NCBI GenBank assembly: GCA_016748015.1
Contig: JAAOMT010000617.1
Span: forward strand, 690,635 to 754,634
Length of the DNA: 64,000 bases
Direction: 5' to 3'
Source of the DNA: Geosiphon pyriformis
Taxonomy: Eukaryota; Glomeromycota; Glomeromycetes; Archaeosporales; Geosiphonaceae
A program made the translations under genes and the position numbers. Below are positions 12,574 to 25,899 of this stretch, piece by piece; within the stretch, counting starts at the first letter, position 1; each line of letters begins with the position of its first letter. The notes under the pieces were generated by a model. That model was not told the origin of the DNA. It saw only the letters and a program-made list of their open reading frames with translations, and made no database searches.

Positions 12574-14203
12574 TGTTATAATTGAAACCCACACTTTTCA
12601 TTAATTATTACATGTATTAGCTATTGATGTCACATAATTAGCCATTTTATTTTTAGATAGTGTTACTTATAGAATATAGAAATTAAATATTAGTACATAA
12701 ATTAGCCAATTAAAATAAATATAATAAAAATGGAATTTCAGAATTTCTCTTAGAGGAATTGCAGGATTCTAGAAATTTTAGAATTCTTATACAAGAAATT
12801 GCAGGATTCCAGAATTCCAGAATTTCTCTCAAAGAAATTGCAGGATTTCAGAAATTCTAGGATTCTTGGCTAGAGAATTGAGGAATTCAAGGAATCTTGT
12901 ATAATAAAATTTATGTATATATAGCAGTAGTATCAGAAGCTAGAAAATTAGTCAAGTAAACTCTCAGAGTCAAGAAGACTCAGAGTTAATAGAATTCTCA
13001 GAGTCAATTAGACTTACAGACCATAATTATTAAATACTTTTTTTTTAAAAAATAGAATACTATAACTTGAAGTGAAATCATTCTCATATTAATGAAATTA
13101 TCTATTATCCTTAAATCCATGTTATTATCTACTACTTAATTTGCTGGCACAATAGCTCTTGATTATGGCTATTAACAAAACACTTATTTTTTATTTTATT
13201 TTCTTTATTTCTTTATTTTCTTTTATTTTTCTTTATTTTATTTTTTTTTGTTGTTTACTAATTGAAATTAAAAATTAAAAGTGCTGAGTTACAGACGTCA
13301 TAGGGACTGGTAAAAAACCCATAAAACAAAAGTAGAACACTTATAATTGAGGATAACTTACCAAAAAAATTACTGGTTATTACACTAAGAAAGAAATTTA
13401 ACAGAATTGCAATTCTGGGAAGCTACAGATAAAACAACACTTGAATCTCTGTCCATTATACAAAAAACTCAACAACAAAATCTTCAGAAATCATTTACCA
13501 AATCACTTAAAAATCACCTGTGACAATAGTAATTATTAACTTAATCAATGATCTAATTATTAACTTGATTATTGACCTAATTATTGACCTAATCAATAAC
13601 TTAATTATTAACCTAATCATTGATCTGATTATTAACTTAGTCATTAATTTGGTTATTAATTATTTTTAATAGCTATATAAGCAATAAATCTCTTAGTTGT
13701 AGAAAGACATGATTAAAGTAACAAAATAAAACTTACTATTAATTACTTTTTCTTATATTACTTATTTTTTTTTCTCTATTTTTAAGTATCTGAATATTTT
13801 GAAATAAAAGATTACTTGTTGGCATTTACATATCTTATCTTTTTCTCTTCTTGATTTGTATTGTTAAAATTAGTCTAAGAAGCAATTACTTACTTTTGTG
13901 ATTCATTAAATAAAAAAATGATTAAAAAGCACAATGATATCTGTTATTGATTTTAAGAATTGCCAAGTTAAAACATAAAATAATAGCAGTAGTGTTATCT
14001 TGTTAACAATTACAGACTATTTTTCTGCCTTCAGATTTCCAGAAAAGATTTGTAACTGTGATTTTTATAAGACTAATTATACACATTAAATCCTTACTTA
14101 TTCAATTTGCTTTTATATTGTAATTCTCTCTTTGATTATTTCCATTACCCTATAATTCTGTTTTCTTTTGCTATTTATTAGCTTGTTATTTCAATCTGTA
14201 ACA
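12574..14203 (+). repeat. Family I solo LTR, itself interrupted
   Basis: The left end is TGTTATAATTG and the right end is TGTAACA. Direct repeats GTAT flank it (12570-12573; 14204-14207). Orientation is plus, opposite to its host element B. No internal element sequence is present, so it is a solo LTR left by LTR-LTR recombination. A family II solo LTR (12661-13525) splits it; without that insert and its duplicated ATAG it is about 760 bp. A 12-bp unit array (about 13530-13660) precedes the TATA-like ctatataag near 13673. Confidence 0.9.
12661..13525 (+). repeat. Family II solo LTR nested in the family I solo LTR
   Basis: It starts TGTTACTTATAG and ends GTGACA. Direct repeats ATAG flank it (12657-12660; 13526-13529). 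It matches the LTRs of element J (39388-40280, 41461-42396). It contains GGAATTGCAGGATTCC-type repeats (about 12735-12900), a TATA-like gtatatatag near 12916, and a (TTTTA)n-like microsatellite at about 13188-13250. No internal sequence is present. Confidence 0.92.
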
Positions 14204-14326
14204 GTATTTAGCAATAATATTAACAGATAATTTACTGTCTAAAATTAGATCAATAAAGTAACTAATTATTTGGGTTTTGCAAATTAAAGAGATTGCTATT
14301 GTTAACAAATTCAGTTTAATAAGAAT
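14204..14326 (-). pseudogene. Element B protease ORF, last visible piece
   Basis: Minus-strand sequence matching 9330-9450 of element C, around the protease active site (AGYFIDLI region of the family). It ends abruptly near 14326, where plus-strand family I sequence begins. No LTR, and no target duplication that I can see, marks this join. The gag and 5' LTR of element B are not found in the window. Confidence 0.7.
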
Positions 14327-17300
14327 ATTGTAAATAAAAAGTTGATCTGCTGGCTTTATTATAATATTTTTAGAAAAATTTTTGATAAAAAGCTTAGCAA
14401 AAAAGCCAAATACAGTTATTAGTGATATGGTTTTTGTGTCTAGTACTAATATAATAAACTATTGTATTCTCTTAGTAATAAATGTAAATTTTATTTAATC
14501 TATTACAAAGATTGGAAATCAATTAGCCTAATATCAAGAAAAGAGATAAAAAAAATGCAAGAGTTTTTTAAGAATGAACTGTCTAAGATACAATTATTAA
14601 TAGTAAAACAAAAAAAACTCTTTTTAGAAGAAAAAAAGTAAACATTAAAAATCTGTTGGTTAAAAACAGTTTAGTAATATCAAAAAAAAAATGATACTTT
14701 TAAGTAAACTTATATAATACAACATATTATTACTATCAAAAAAACTTATTTTATCTACTTAAAGCCTTATTAATCTAATTACTATAATAATAAGTTTATT
14801 AAGAAAGAAATAAACTGATGTTATCCAATAAAAATTAACAAAAATCAAAAATAATAATATTATAATATATTAAACAAATATTAAATAACAGTATAAATAA
14901 TACAAATTAACAAATAAAATTAGAAAATGTATCAAGCTTAACGTAAAGCTAATTATTCCAAATATGTACATAATAATATGTAAAATGTGTACAAATATAT
15001 TCAATTCAACATGATTATAAACAAATAAGTCAAAAAATACTTATAGTCAAATGGAAAACTTAATAGCTTAACAATTACTTACTAATTAGTTAAAATAAGC
15101 ATGATTATGTATAATTCAAAATATGTATATGATAGCTTTCTAACTAGAAAAAAAAAACAAGAAGAAAAAATAATAAAAAACAAAAAATTAATTAAACAAA
15201 AATAAAAAAAAGATAACAAAATTAAATTATAATTTTAAAAAAGCTAAACAATATGCTCTTTAAGCTTTGTATTATCTACTAATACTAAGATCAATAAAAT
15301 TGAAAACTATTTTTCTTATAATCTGGTCTTTTATAAACAACTTAAAAAGTCATTACATCTCTTTTACTATTGTCTTTTCATTGAGGAAAAAACAACAGTA
15401 AAAACATTCAATATATTAACAAAAACACAAATAAAATCCAAGTTTAACAAAATTAAAAACACATTAAAAGAATATTAAATACATAAAATTATTTAAAAAA
15501 TACTTGTAATATTTTGGCCAAAATTAACACTCAACTTAAAAATCCAGAACAAGCTTTTTATATTTTTAAAAAAATAATTTCTAATCAAAATTATTTTATG
15601 AATATTAATTTTATTAAATTCTACTTTTTATTTTAATTTCTTTTAAATTTACTAAAAATAAAGTACTGCTTTACTACAAGCAAAGAAACACAAATGTTTA
15701 ATATTAGCATAAAATAAAAAGAGTATCTTCATGAAAGTCTTAAGAAAAGACACAATTAGAAATATAAGAATATAACAGAAATTCTCTTTGAAAAACTAGC
15801 ATAGTAGTAACTATCAACAGTAAGTTTGATAGAAAAATTATGTCACACACCAAATTCAATAATAAAAACACTTACCAAAAAAAATTATTCAATACTTGTT
15901 AAAAAATTAGAGAAAATTTATTAAGCTAATTTTTAGATTCTTAAATAAAAAATAGTAATAATATATTAAATAAGAATTCAGCATAAAACAAAAACAATGC
16001 TAATCAAGACTGATATACTTATCTTTATGTCAAAATTAAATAATTCACTTTATCATTATTTAATTTAAAAAGCCATCAAAATTAATCATAGTATAATTAT
16101 TAAAACCAAGAAAAAACATTTGTAATACCAAATAAAAAATTTTGAATTTATATAAGAAACCAAAAACAAATAGGCTTTTTCAGTTGTAGTAATATCTAAA
16201 AAAAGTGAAACTCTACACTTTTGTGTTAACTACTGTTAATTAAATACTATTATTAAAAAAAACATGTATTTATTTTTCAAAATTAATGCAATACTAGACC
16301 AATTTAATAATGCTGTTTTTTTTTCAATTATTAATTTAACTGTTAAATTTTGACAAGTAAAAATGAATTTAGAAAGTAAAAAAAAAACTGTTTTTATTAC
16401 CAAGTATAGTACCTATAAATTTACAGTTATGTCTTTTGGTCTTATTAATACTCTTTTTATTTTTCAATGCTTAATAAACAAAGTATTTAAATTAGTAAAA
16501 AAAACTTTGTTTTAGTTTACTTGAATAACATAATAGTATACTTTAAAATCTGAAATAAATATCTTAAACATTTGCAAAAAAAATTTGATTTTTTTAGAAA
16601 TGTTGATTTTAAGATCAATCTAATCAAATTTTTTTTTAGACAATAATTTATCCAGTTTTTTGGTTATTTTATTATAAAAGATAGAATCTTCTCTGATTCA
16701 GCCAAAATTAAAAAAGTCCAAAACATTAAACAACCAATAAACATTTATGAACTATGCTTTTTTCTTGGTTTGACATCTTATTATCAAAAATTTGTTAAAA
16801 ATTTTTCCAAAATTCTCTTTCTTTTTAATTAGCTACTTAAGAAAACTATTAATTATTACTAGAGAACACATTAACAAAAAGCATTTAAAATCTTGAAAAA
16901 AAAGTTGGTTACAAAATTTATCTCTAAGCAACCTAATCTGAATTAATCTTTTATTTTTTACACTAATACATCTGGTTTTGGACTTGGTGCTATCTTATTC
17001 CAGAAAAATAGAAAAAAACATATTATAACTTATATTAACAGATTACTTTTTCCAGTAGAACAAAACTACTTAGTTACAGAACAAGAATGCTTAAAAGTAG
17101 TATAAACTACTAATTATTAGAACAAATATCTTCTTAATGTAAAATTTTTGGTGGTAACAAATTATTAAGTTTTGGTTTGGCTGTACAACAAAAAAAAGCT
17201 AAAACATAAAAAAATAACTTGTTAAATACTCTACTTGAATAAATTTAACTATAATATACAATATTACAAAAAAGCTTATTATCAAAATGCTAATGTTTTC

Positions 17301-17845
17301 TCTAAACTTATTATCTAATAATAGTATAATCTTTTCAAATTAAATTAATCCAATTATTAATAATTTTTTTTTAAACAAACACAATAATAAATTTAAATAA
17401 TTACTCTAATTTAATAAAATTTTTGAATAAAAAACAATATCCATCAAACTATACTTAATAAGTAAGAAAACATTTGCAAAAACAATCAAATTTTTATTTG
17501 ATTTATTAGAACTAATTATACAAAAAAAATTCTGATTACCTTCAAAGAGTTATCAAATTTGAAAAAAAAAAAATTGTAATCTATAATATATATATTAATT
17601 TATTAATTAGACATTTTGAAAAGATTAAAATAATTCAAAAAATTTTAGCTTATTATTATTAGCCTATTTTGAGGAAAAAAATTGCTAATTACATTAAAAC
17701 TTGTAATACTTGCCAAAAAAAAAAAGCTCAATCAAAAAGAAATATTCATTCAATTTCTGTTAATCAATTATTTAACAGAATTGGTATAGATATTGTTAAA
17801 TCTTTAAAAATAACTCTTAATAGTATTATTTATAAAAATTAAGAA
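14327..17845 (+). pseudogene. Family I pol remnant E (Cys module, RT, RNase H, start of IN)
   Basis: A strongly AT-drifted plus-strand copy with no frame longer than about 60 codons. By alignment: Cys-rich linker near 14340-14530; RT near 14700-16800, with the sequence around the YLDD site at about 16510-16540 reading YLNN-like; RNase H near 16960-17330; zinc-binding part of IN near 17580-17720. The stretch 14790-16060 is so drifted that I cannot assign it with confidence. The copy has no 5' LTR or gag, and stops in the integrase core where a family II LTR begins. Confidence 0.65.
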
Positions 17846-18783
17846 TATTATAATTAGAAGAATAGCCAATCAAAAATAGACATAATAACAAAGAAATTCC
17901 AAAATTCTTCTGAAAAAATTGCAGAATTTCTCACAAGAAATTGCTGAATTGCAGAATTCCAAAATTCCAGGATTCTTCTGAAGGAATCACAAGGATTTCA
18001 GAAATCTTATATAATATCAACTATGTATATATAACAGTAGCATTAGAGACAAAAAAAGTAGATTCAGAATTTAGTTCATTTTTAGTTTAGTATTTCCTTT
18101 CTTAACTATTAATTAACTCTCATTTTATGAATAATTAATATCTACCAAAGTGAATTCATCAACAGAATATCAAATAAAACATACTTATTATCATTCAATC
18201 TATATTGCTATCATATGTTTAAGAATTTAATCACTCTTCTATTTATCAACACTTTATGTTAATAATATTCAATACTTAATTATACTGGAACAATAGCTCT
18301 TAATCATAACTATTAACAAAATACTAATTTTTTTTTCTATTTTTTTTATTTTTTATTTTTATTTTTATTTTTTATTTTTATTTTTATTTTTGTTGTTGAT
18401 TTACTAATTGATTAAAAAGATTAATGCATAGGATATTGATATTAGAATATAGTACTAGTAAAAAACCCAGAAATAAGAATAGATACTTAAAATTAAGGAT
18501 AACTTATCAGAAGATACTGGCCATCAAGCTAAGAAAAAAATTAATGGAATATAGATATTCTGAAAAGTGACAGACACCAAAACATACCAACTCAAGAGTT
18601 AGAAAAGAAACTAGAAACATTACAAAAGAATAACAACCATTGAATTTCTGCCTATTATACAAAAAACTTAACCAAAACCTTCAAATACAAAAATCTTCAA
18701 ATATTATTTAACTGTATAAGCTATTAAGTACCAAGTTACAGATTTGTTATTTATTTCTACCACCCAAATAAACATCTGTAACA
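17846..18783 (+). repeat. Family II LTR variant (5' LTR of F)
   Basis: It starts TATTATAATTAG (family TG drifted to TA) and ends CTGTAACA. It shares with the J LTRs the AGCCAATCA box, the GAATTCC repeats, the gtatatata box near 18027 and a (TTTTA)n-like stretch at about 18325-18395. Length is about 938 bp. Divergence from J is clearly higher than between the two J LTRs, so it may be a subfamily. Confidence 0.8.
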
Positions 18784-20262
18784 TTTGGTGCTCTTTGTAA
18801 GATATAATCTAGCAGAGAATTAGCATTAACAGTTATTATTCAAAATAGTAATAGAATCAGAAGAAACAGAGACAAACCACTTGGGATTTGTAAAAACTTT
18901 ATTTTAATACTATTAATTTTACCTAAAATTACCAATAATTATTGGCTAGCAGAATCAACTTTCAATTTTTACATCAATAAAAGGATTAAATCTCACTTAA
19001 GAAATCAAGGAAATCTGAAAACAGCACTTACCAATTTTTATAGTAAATTACTTCAAAGCATCATGTTTTTACAAAATTATTTGTTTGCCCCAATAATTAC
19101 AAAAATCAATAAAAAAATTAAGAAACATACCAAACAGAAATTTCCTATTATCTTTGCAAACAATAACAAAGAAAAATTACAAACACCAATAAGAACACCA
19201 AAAAACATACAACTATTAACATAGAAAAAACCAAGAGTAATTTTACCTATTCATTCATTATACCATCATACATCTAAAAGTACTATTAATATATTATTAG
19301 AAAGTACATTATTATTAACAAAAACACTATTAGCAAGAATAATGTTTCAAAATTAACAAAAAAAAGTCAATTTATTGGGAACCTATAATAATTACTTTGA
19401 AGAATTTAAATCATAATTACTAATACCATCAAAATTTTGATTATTATTATCTCAACCCGATTTCAGAGCTACCAGTTTGTGGAAAATAACCAATTCAGAA
19501 AAAAAGAAAAACAAAAATTAGGAATTTAATTATCAAAACCTGATCTTAGAAAACCTGGAAATCCAAACTCTGATTATTCAGGTTTAGCAAATTCTGAATA
19601 ATCCAAACCTAGCTTTTATTGTTCCTCAAAACTTATCTCCAGTAATTGTAATTGATTTACCACCAGTTGTACCAATCACAGAACCACAATAATAGCTGTA
19701 ATTATTACTTTAACAACAACAATAATTTTAACAACAGCAATTACAACAACTGTTATTAATAACATACACTTCTATTATCAAGTTAAAAAAATTTACTAGT
19801 AAAGAGAACAACACTTAAATCTGGTTCAACAATATTACCAAAGCAATCACAATTAATAATTGGGATGATGTCAGAACTCTACAAGCCATTTCATACTTTT
19901 TTTAAGATATTGCTAATTTATAATATCAGAGCTTAATCAATAAATTTGCCACCTTTGGTGTGTTTAAAACCAAATTTTTAAGATACTTTAGCAATAATAA
20001 CAGCATCAATTGCTTGGCAATAGTATTTACCACCATCAAACAAGATAATACTAAAACAGTTACTACTTATCTAGGATGCTTTCATAAAAATCTGCACCAA
20101 ATATAAGCAATTGATATAAATTACTTTACAGCACCACAGATTCTAAACCAGTTCATCCATAGTCTGCATAGTAGTATTCTATAATACATATGTTTATTAC
20201 ATCTACAAACACTTTAGAACACAGTTACTCACACCAGAGATTTTAAATTGGCCAAGCTAATT
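18784..20262 (+). pseudogene. Family II gag pseudogene
   Basis: No long open frame, but between about 19790 and 20262 one frame reads as a Ty3-type gag with stops, for example INNWDDVRTLQAI, LRYFSNNNSINCLA and TTIKQDNTKTVTTYLG. The region before it (19600-19790) is Gln- and Pro-rich with runs of CAA/CAG drifted to TAA/TAG. This is not the family I gag. It ends near THTRDFKLAKL, where family I sequence takes over. Confidence 0.65.
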
Positions 20263-23200
20263 AGAACAATAGATCTAATAACAACAATATCCTTAATCAA
20301 AGATTTAATCATGCTAACATCAATTTTTTTAGAAAGAATTTTTAGTTAAAGCCATTATTTATTAGTTTTTAAACTAGTAGGCACACTTCCAAAAAATAAG
20401 AGTGCAAGCCAACTAGAAAAAAATCTCTTTTATGCTTTTAATTTAATTAATAATAACTATAATATGAATAAACTGGCTATTAAATTCTCTGAATTCACAA
20501 AAAAAAAGAAAAAAGCCAAGATTAATTTTGCTTTAAATCTTAACAAAGCTTTAACTTTTACTGTTAATAACAATAAATTATTAAAGATTAAAGTTTTTAA
20601 GAATTCTCTAAAATTAAAACCTTCAAAAATAGTACAAAAATTTGGCACTTATTTCATTGTTAAAAATCTTATGGAAAACCCAATTTACATTATTTTTGGC
20701 CAGTTATTAACTTATTTACAGTTCAGAAAAAATTTCTGTAAATCATTAATCCCAAAAAAAAACACCAAAAACTAACAAGCATTTTTAATAAACTAAACTT
20801 GTTAACAACAACAATATTACCTCTTTGATTTATAAAGCTTAAGTAACTGGTTATTTTATTGATCTAATTTTAGACAGTAAATTTTCTGTAAGTATTATTG
20901 CCAAATATTTTCTGAAAGCCATTAGTAAAAAAATTAATGAATCTTTAATTAGACTTATAACCAATGTGTATAATAACAAAAAAAAAATCTTGGTATTACC
21001 AAAGCTATTTCTGTTTATATTAATAGTATTAATATTAAAACTGACATAAAAGTATTTAAAGCCAAAAAATACACTATAATTGTTAACAATAAATAGCTTA
21101 AAAAAGCAAAAGCTTTACTTGATTATAAATTTTATAAGTTAATCATTAGATGTAATAAAAAGTCTATTGTAATTAAGTATTATTATTAAACAACTTTTCC
21201 AATACTTAAGCAAAGCCCAAAGAAAAACAATTAGATAAATCAAATAATAAAGAAAATGATAAAAAAGAAAATAAAAAAAAACAAAAAAAAACTACTAAAC
21301 TTGTCTATACTATTTTCACCAGTAATAACAACCCACTAAATAATGTTAAAGCTAACAAAAAAAAATTATTGTAAATAACAAGTTAATCTGCTGATTTTAT
21401 TATGATATTCTTAAAAAAACCTTTAATAGAAAGCTTAACAAAAAAACCAAATATAATTATTGGTAGCATAATTCTTGTGTTCAATACTAATATAATAAAC
21501 TATTGTATTTCTCTAATAATGAATACAAATTCTGTTTAATCTATTACAAAAATTAAGAACCAATTAGCTTAATACCAAGAAAAAAAATAAAAAAAGTACA
21601 AAATCTTTTTGAAAATAAATCACCAAAAATCTAATTAATAATAATAAAACAAAGAGAATTCTCCCCAAAAGAAAAAAAAATTGACATTAAAAATCTGTTG
21701 GCTAGAAATAACTTAGTTATCTTAAAAGAAGATAATACTCTTAAACATACTATTATTACTAAAGAAACTTGTCCTATCTATTTAAAACCTTATTAGTCTA
21801 ATTGTTACAATAATGAATTTATCAAGAAAAATAAACTGAATAAAAAATCTTGGATTCATATAAAAAACCAAGAATAAATAAGTTTTTTCAATTGTAATAA
21901 TATTCAAAAAAGATGAAATTTTATGTTTTTATGTCAACTATTGCTAATTAAATATCATTACTAAAAGAAATATATACCTATTTCCCAAAATTGACGCAAT
22001 ATTAAACCAATTCAATAGTGTTATTTTCTTCTTAATTATTAATATAACTGCAAATAGAGATAAATTCAAAAAGCAGAAAAAAATCTGTCTTTATTATTAA
22101 GTATGACATCTACAAATTCACAGTTATGTCTTTTGGTTTTATCAATGTTTTTCTTATTTTTTAATACTTAATAAACAAAATATTTGAATTGTAAAAAAAA
22201 TTTTGTTCTAATTTGTTTAGACAATATAATAATATACTTAAAAACCTGGGATAAACATTTTGAATATTTGCAAAAAGTTTTTGATCTGCTTAAAAATACT
22301 GGCCTTAAGATTAATTCAATTAAATTTTTCTTTGAATGTCAATCTATTTAATTTTTTTGTTATCTTATTACAAAAGATAAAATTTTCTTTGATTTAGCCA
22401 AGATTAAAAAAGTCCAAAATATTAAACAACTAATAAATATACATAAATTATGTTTTTTTTTTGGTTTGGCTTTTTATTATTGCAAATTTGTTAAGAATTT
22501 CTCCAAAATTGCCTTTTTTTTTAATCAGTTATTCAGAAAAAATATCAATTACTACTGAAGTATATATTAACAAAAAACATTTAAAACTCTAAAAGAAAAA
22601 TTGGCTATAGAATTTATCTTTAAGCAACCTGATCTGAATTAACTTTTTATTTTCTACATTAATGTATCTGGTTATGAACTTAATGCTGTTTTTTTACAAA
22701 AAAATAAAGATAGCAAAAAATATGTTATAGTATATACTAATAGAACTTTCTTACCAATAGAACAGAACTATTTAGTTACTAAGCAAGAATACTTAACAGT
22801 AGTTTGATTTACCAATTATTGAAGCAAGTATCTTTTTAGTATAAAGTTTTTGATAGTAACAGACCACCAAGCTTTAATTTGGCTATACAATAAAAAGAAT
22901 TTGAAACACAAACAGATAACTTGCTGAATATTTTACTTAGATAAATTTGATTATAATGTACAATATTATAAAAGAGCTAATTATTAAAATACTAATGCTC
23001 TCTTCAAACTACTACCAAATAATAGTACAATCTATATAAAACTGAACCAACTTAATGATTAATAATTTTTTTTTAAATTAAACACAATAATAGACTTGGA
23101 TAACTACTCTATACTAATAAAATTTTTGGGTAAAGAATAATATTCATTAGAATACATTCAACAGTAAAGAAAACATTTGCAAAAACAATTAAATTTTTAT

Positions 23201-24367
23201 TTAATTTATCAGAACTAATTATATAAAAAAAATAAAATAAATTTTAATTGTTTTCAGAAAGTTATTAAATTTAAAAAAAAAGAAATTATTATCTATAACA
23301 TGTATATTGATTTATTAATTGAATACTTTGAAAAAACAAAAACAATTCAAAAGACTTTAGTTCATTATTATTAGTTTATTTTGGAAAAAAACATTGTTAA
23401 GTACATTAAAACTTGTAATATTTGTTAAAAAAAAAACCCCTCCAATTAAAAAAAAGATATTTATTTAATCTCTGTTAGTTAATTATTTAACAAAATTGGT
23501 ATAGATATTATTAGACTTTTAACAATAATTCTTAATAGCAATAGATATATTATTACAGCTACCAATTATTTTATAAAGTAAGTAAAAATAAGAGTTACTT
23601 CAAATTAAACAGCAGTTTTAATAGTTAATTTCATATATAAAAATATTATTTGTTGTTATGATTGCTCTAAAAAACTTTTGTCTAATAAAAAAAGAGCTTT
23701 TTTTAGTATATTAGTTAAAAAACTTTGTAAAAAAATGGAAATACATTATAAATTCTTTTTTTTTATTACTTTTAAACAAATAGCCTAGTAAAACATTTTA
23801 ATAAAACACTATGTAAAACTTTAGCCAAAACCAATTAAAAAACAAATTTATAGAACAAAATGCTGCCTTTAGCTTTGTTTGTTTATAAAATTGTAAATTA
23901 TAACATAATAAGTTATGAACTTTTTTATTTATTTTATGGATAAATAGCAATTCTACTGATAGAAACAAATATTGAAACAATACTTTTTGAAAAAATCACA
24001 ATAGAAAATTACAAAGACATTTTGCAAAAAAGACTTCATACTATTTTTAACTTTTTGGTAAAAGCATAAATAATTATCTTTAAAAAAATAAAACAGTTCT
24101 AAAAAAAACTTAAGAAAAAAAAATTATAAAATATTTTTTTAAGTATTAGTAACTTAGTTTTAGAATACTGCTTAAACAAAAACAATGTTTATAGTAATAA
24201 ATTTTTTAGTTAATAAAAAAAATTCTTTATAATTAACAAAGTTTTAAATAATAGTTCTTATATTTTACAAAATTAATATAGAACAATCTTTAATAATTAC
24301 TTTGTTCATAGTATATAATTTAAAAAATATTATGAACAACTTAATTAATTATCTGTTGTAATAATAT
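20262..24367 (+). pseudogene. Family I gag end and pol remnant joined to F
   Basis: Order on the plus strand: gag C-terminus (20262-20374) with the TTTAAAC heptamer at 20368-20374 followed by TAG; basic N-terminal part of the protease ORF (open 20464-20775); Cys-rich module (about 21360-21540); RT (about 21770-22500); RNase H (to about 23030); IN (about 23080-24340). All parts are full of stops. It ends at 24367, where element G inserted (ATAT duplicated). Confidence 0.75.
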
Positions 24368-25115
24368 TGTTACAGGTTGGAGTAACAAGCTAACAAATAG
24401 CAAGAGAGAACAGGATTGTAGGGTAATAAAAATAATCAAAGGGAATTCAACTTCAAAGAGCAAATTAAATGAGTATGGATTCAATGTGTGAAATCAGTCT
24501 CATAAAATATCTCAGTCACTATGCTTTTTAAAGTAACCAGAGAATCTGAAGGTAGAAGAATAGTCCATACTGTTAACAAATGATCACACTTGGTATAATT
24601 TTATGCTTCACATTAGCACTCTTAGAATTCAATATCAAGTATCAAATGTGCTCTTCAGTTATGTTTTATTCAATAATCTCCAAATGTTGCAATTACATGT
24701 TTTAGGAAAAGGCAAGTAAACACCAACAAGTAATCTTTTATCCCAAAGATGTTTAAATACTTGAAGGTAGGGAAAAAAAAATTAGCAATAAAAGAATGAT
24801 TGAGATGAAAGTTGTTATTTTATTTATTTAATTCCTTGATTTTTGACATACTTTTCTACAGCTAAAAGTTCATTACTTATATAGCTATCAAAAGTAGTCA
24901 ATGATCAGGTCAATGGTCAGATCAATAATCAGATCAATAATCAGGTCAATAATCAGGTCATTGATCAGATTAATGATTAGGTCAATGATCAGGTCAATGA
25001 TTAGGTCATTGATCAGGTCAATAATTATTTTCTAAAAATAGAGTGGCTAATTTATATGACATCAGTGGTTAATACATGTGATAATTAATAAGAAGTATAA
25101 GTTTCAACCATAACA
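24368..25115 (-). repeat. 3' LTR of element G
   Basis: Ends TGTTACAGG and CATAACA. 748 bp against 749 bp for its partner. It contains about 11 of the 12-bp units (24896-25027). In the first roughly 280 bp aligned by eye with the partner, the roughly 26 differences I noted are all transitions. Confidence 0.93.
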
Positions 25116-25837
25116 TCATCCTTTTTAAAGAGATTGAGCTCCAGCAAAATCAAGCTATTTATGGGGTAATCTATTTGAAGAGTTTTATCTAACTCAAAGC
25201 TAACTAGTTTGTTGAAGTCTTTTGTGAATAAGATATATAACACTTGAGGCAAAATGAGTTTTGTATCCAAAAAACCAAATCTTTGTATTAGAGTTTTGGC
25301 TCTTCTAACAATAGTTAAAACTCTTGAGACATCTAACCATATAATGCCCAAAATTTCTGCCTATATCTTTGAAGTTGTTTTCTTCATGAGTTTCATATCC
25401 TCTATGATTTTACCAAGATGACCATAGAGTTCTAATTGCCTTCCATACAACAAGTTTTTGTCTATGGGTAAGATTTCTTGAAGTGTTTTTCCAATTGTGT
25501 TGGAAGGTGAAAGTATAGCTGCTGTTATACTTTCCAACAGATATTTATCTATTTTACTATCAATTCTTTCTTTTCTGGTAGTGGTTTTCTTTGGTTTAAT
25601 AACAGTATATGTTCTACTGTTATCAGTTATGGTGATTTGTTTTCCAATGGTCAGAGTAGCATTTGGATAGTTTTTGATCCAATATTTATGAAGAATATAG
25701 AAAGTGTTTTGAATGTTTTGATCCAGAAAATAATTGTTCATGTCAATTGAAGATACCTCTGTTTTGGAAATGGTGCATTTATTTATACTTGATTTTTGCT
25801 GATCATTTGAGTCAGTATTATCACAACAAACAGCCAA
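25085..25837 (-). pseudogene. Third ORF (ORF3) of element G
   Basis: One frame runs from the ATG at 25739-25741 (open upstream to 25837) to a stop at 25085, with a single nonsense codon: TAG at 25361-25363, where the complete copy K has a glutamine codon. The predicted product of about 218 residues has no membrane segment or signal peptide by eye. It has a basic stretch (KPKKTTTRKER) and an alpha-helical look in the second half. The last codons lie inside the 3' LTR. I recognise no family. In K the same ORF is broken at a different codon, so the ancestor was intact. Confidence 0.75.
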
Positions 25838-25899
25838 TTAGGTCGTTTATGATATTTTTTGAATCGTGTACCATGAACAGAACGATCATTAAAGATTGT

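Larger units (their letters stand above)
17846..20262 (+). mobile_element. Family II element F: 5' LTR and gag, joined to family I pol
   Basis: LTR at 17846-18783, then TTTGGTGCTC at 18784, matching the primer-binding region of element J, then a leader and gag. Near 20262 the sequence changes without an LTR into family I gag 3' end and pol (20262-24367). It is either a chimeric element or a later rearrangement. No 3' LTR of F is seen. Confidence 0.7.
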
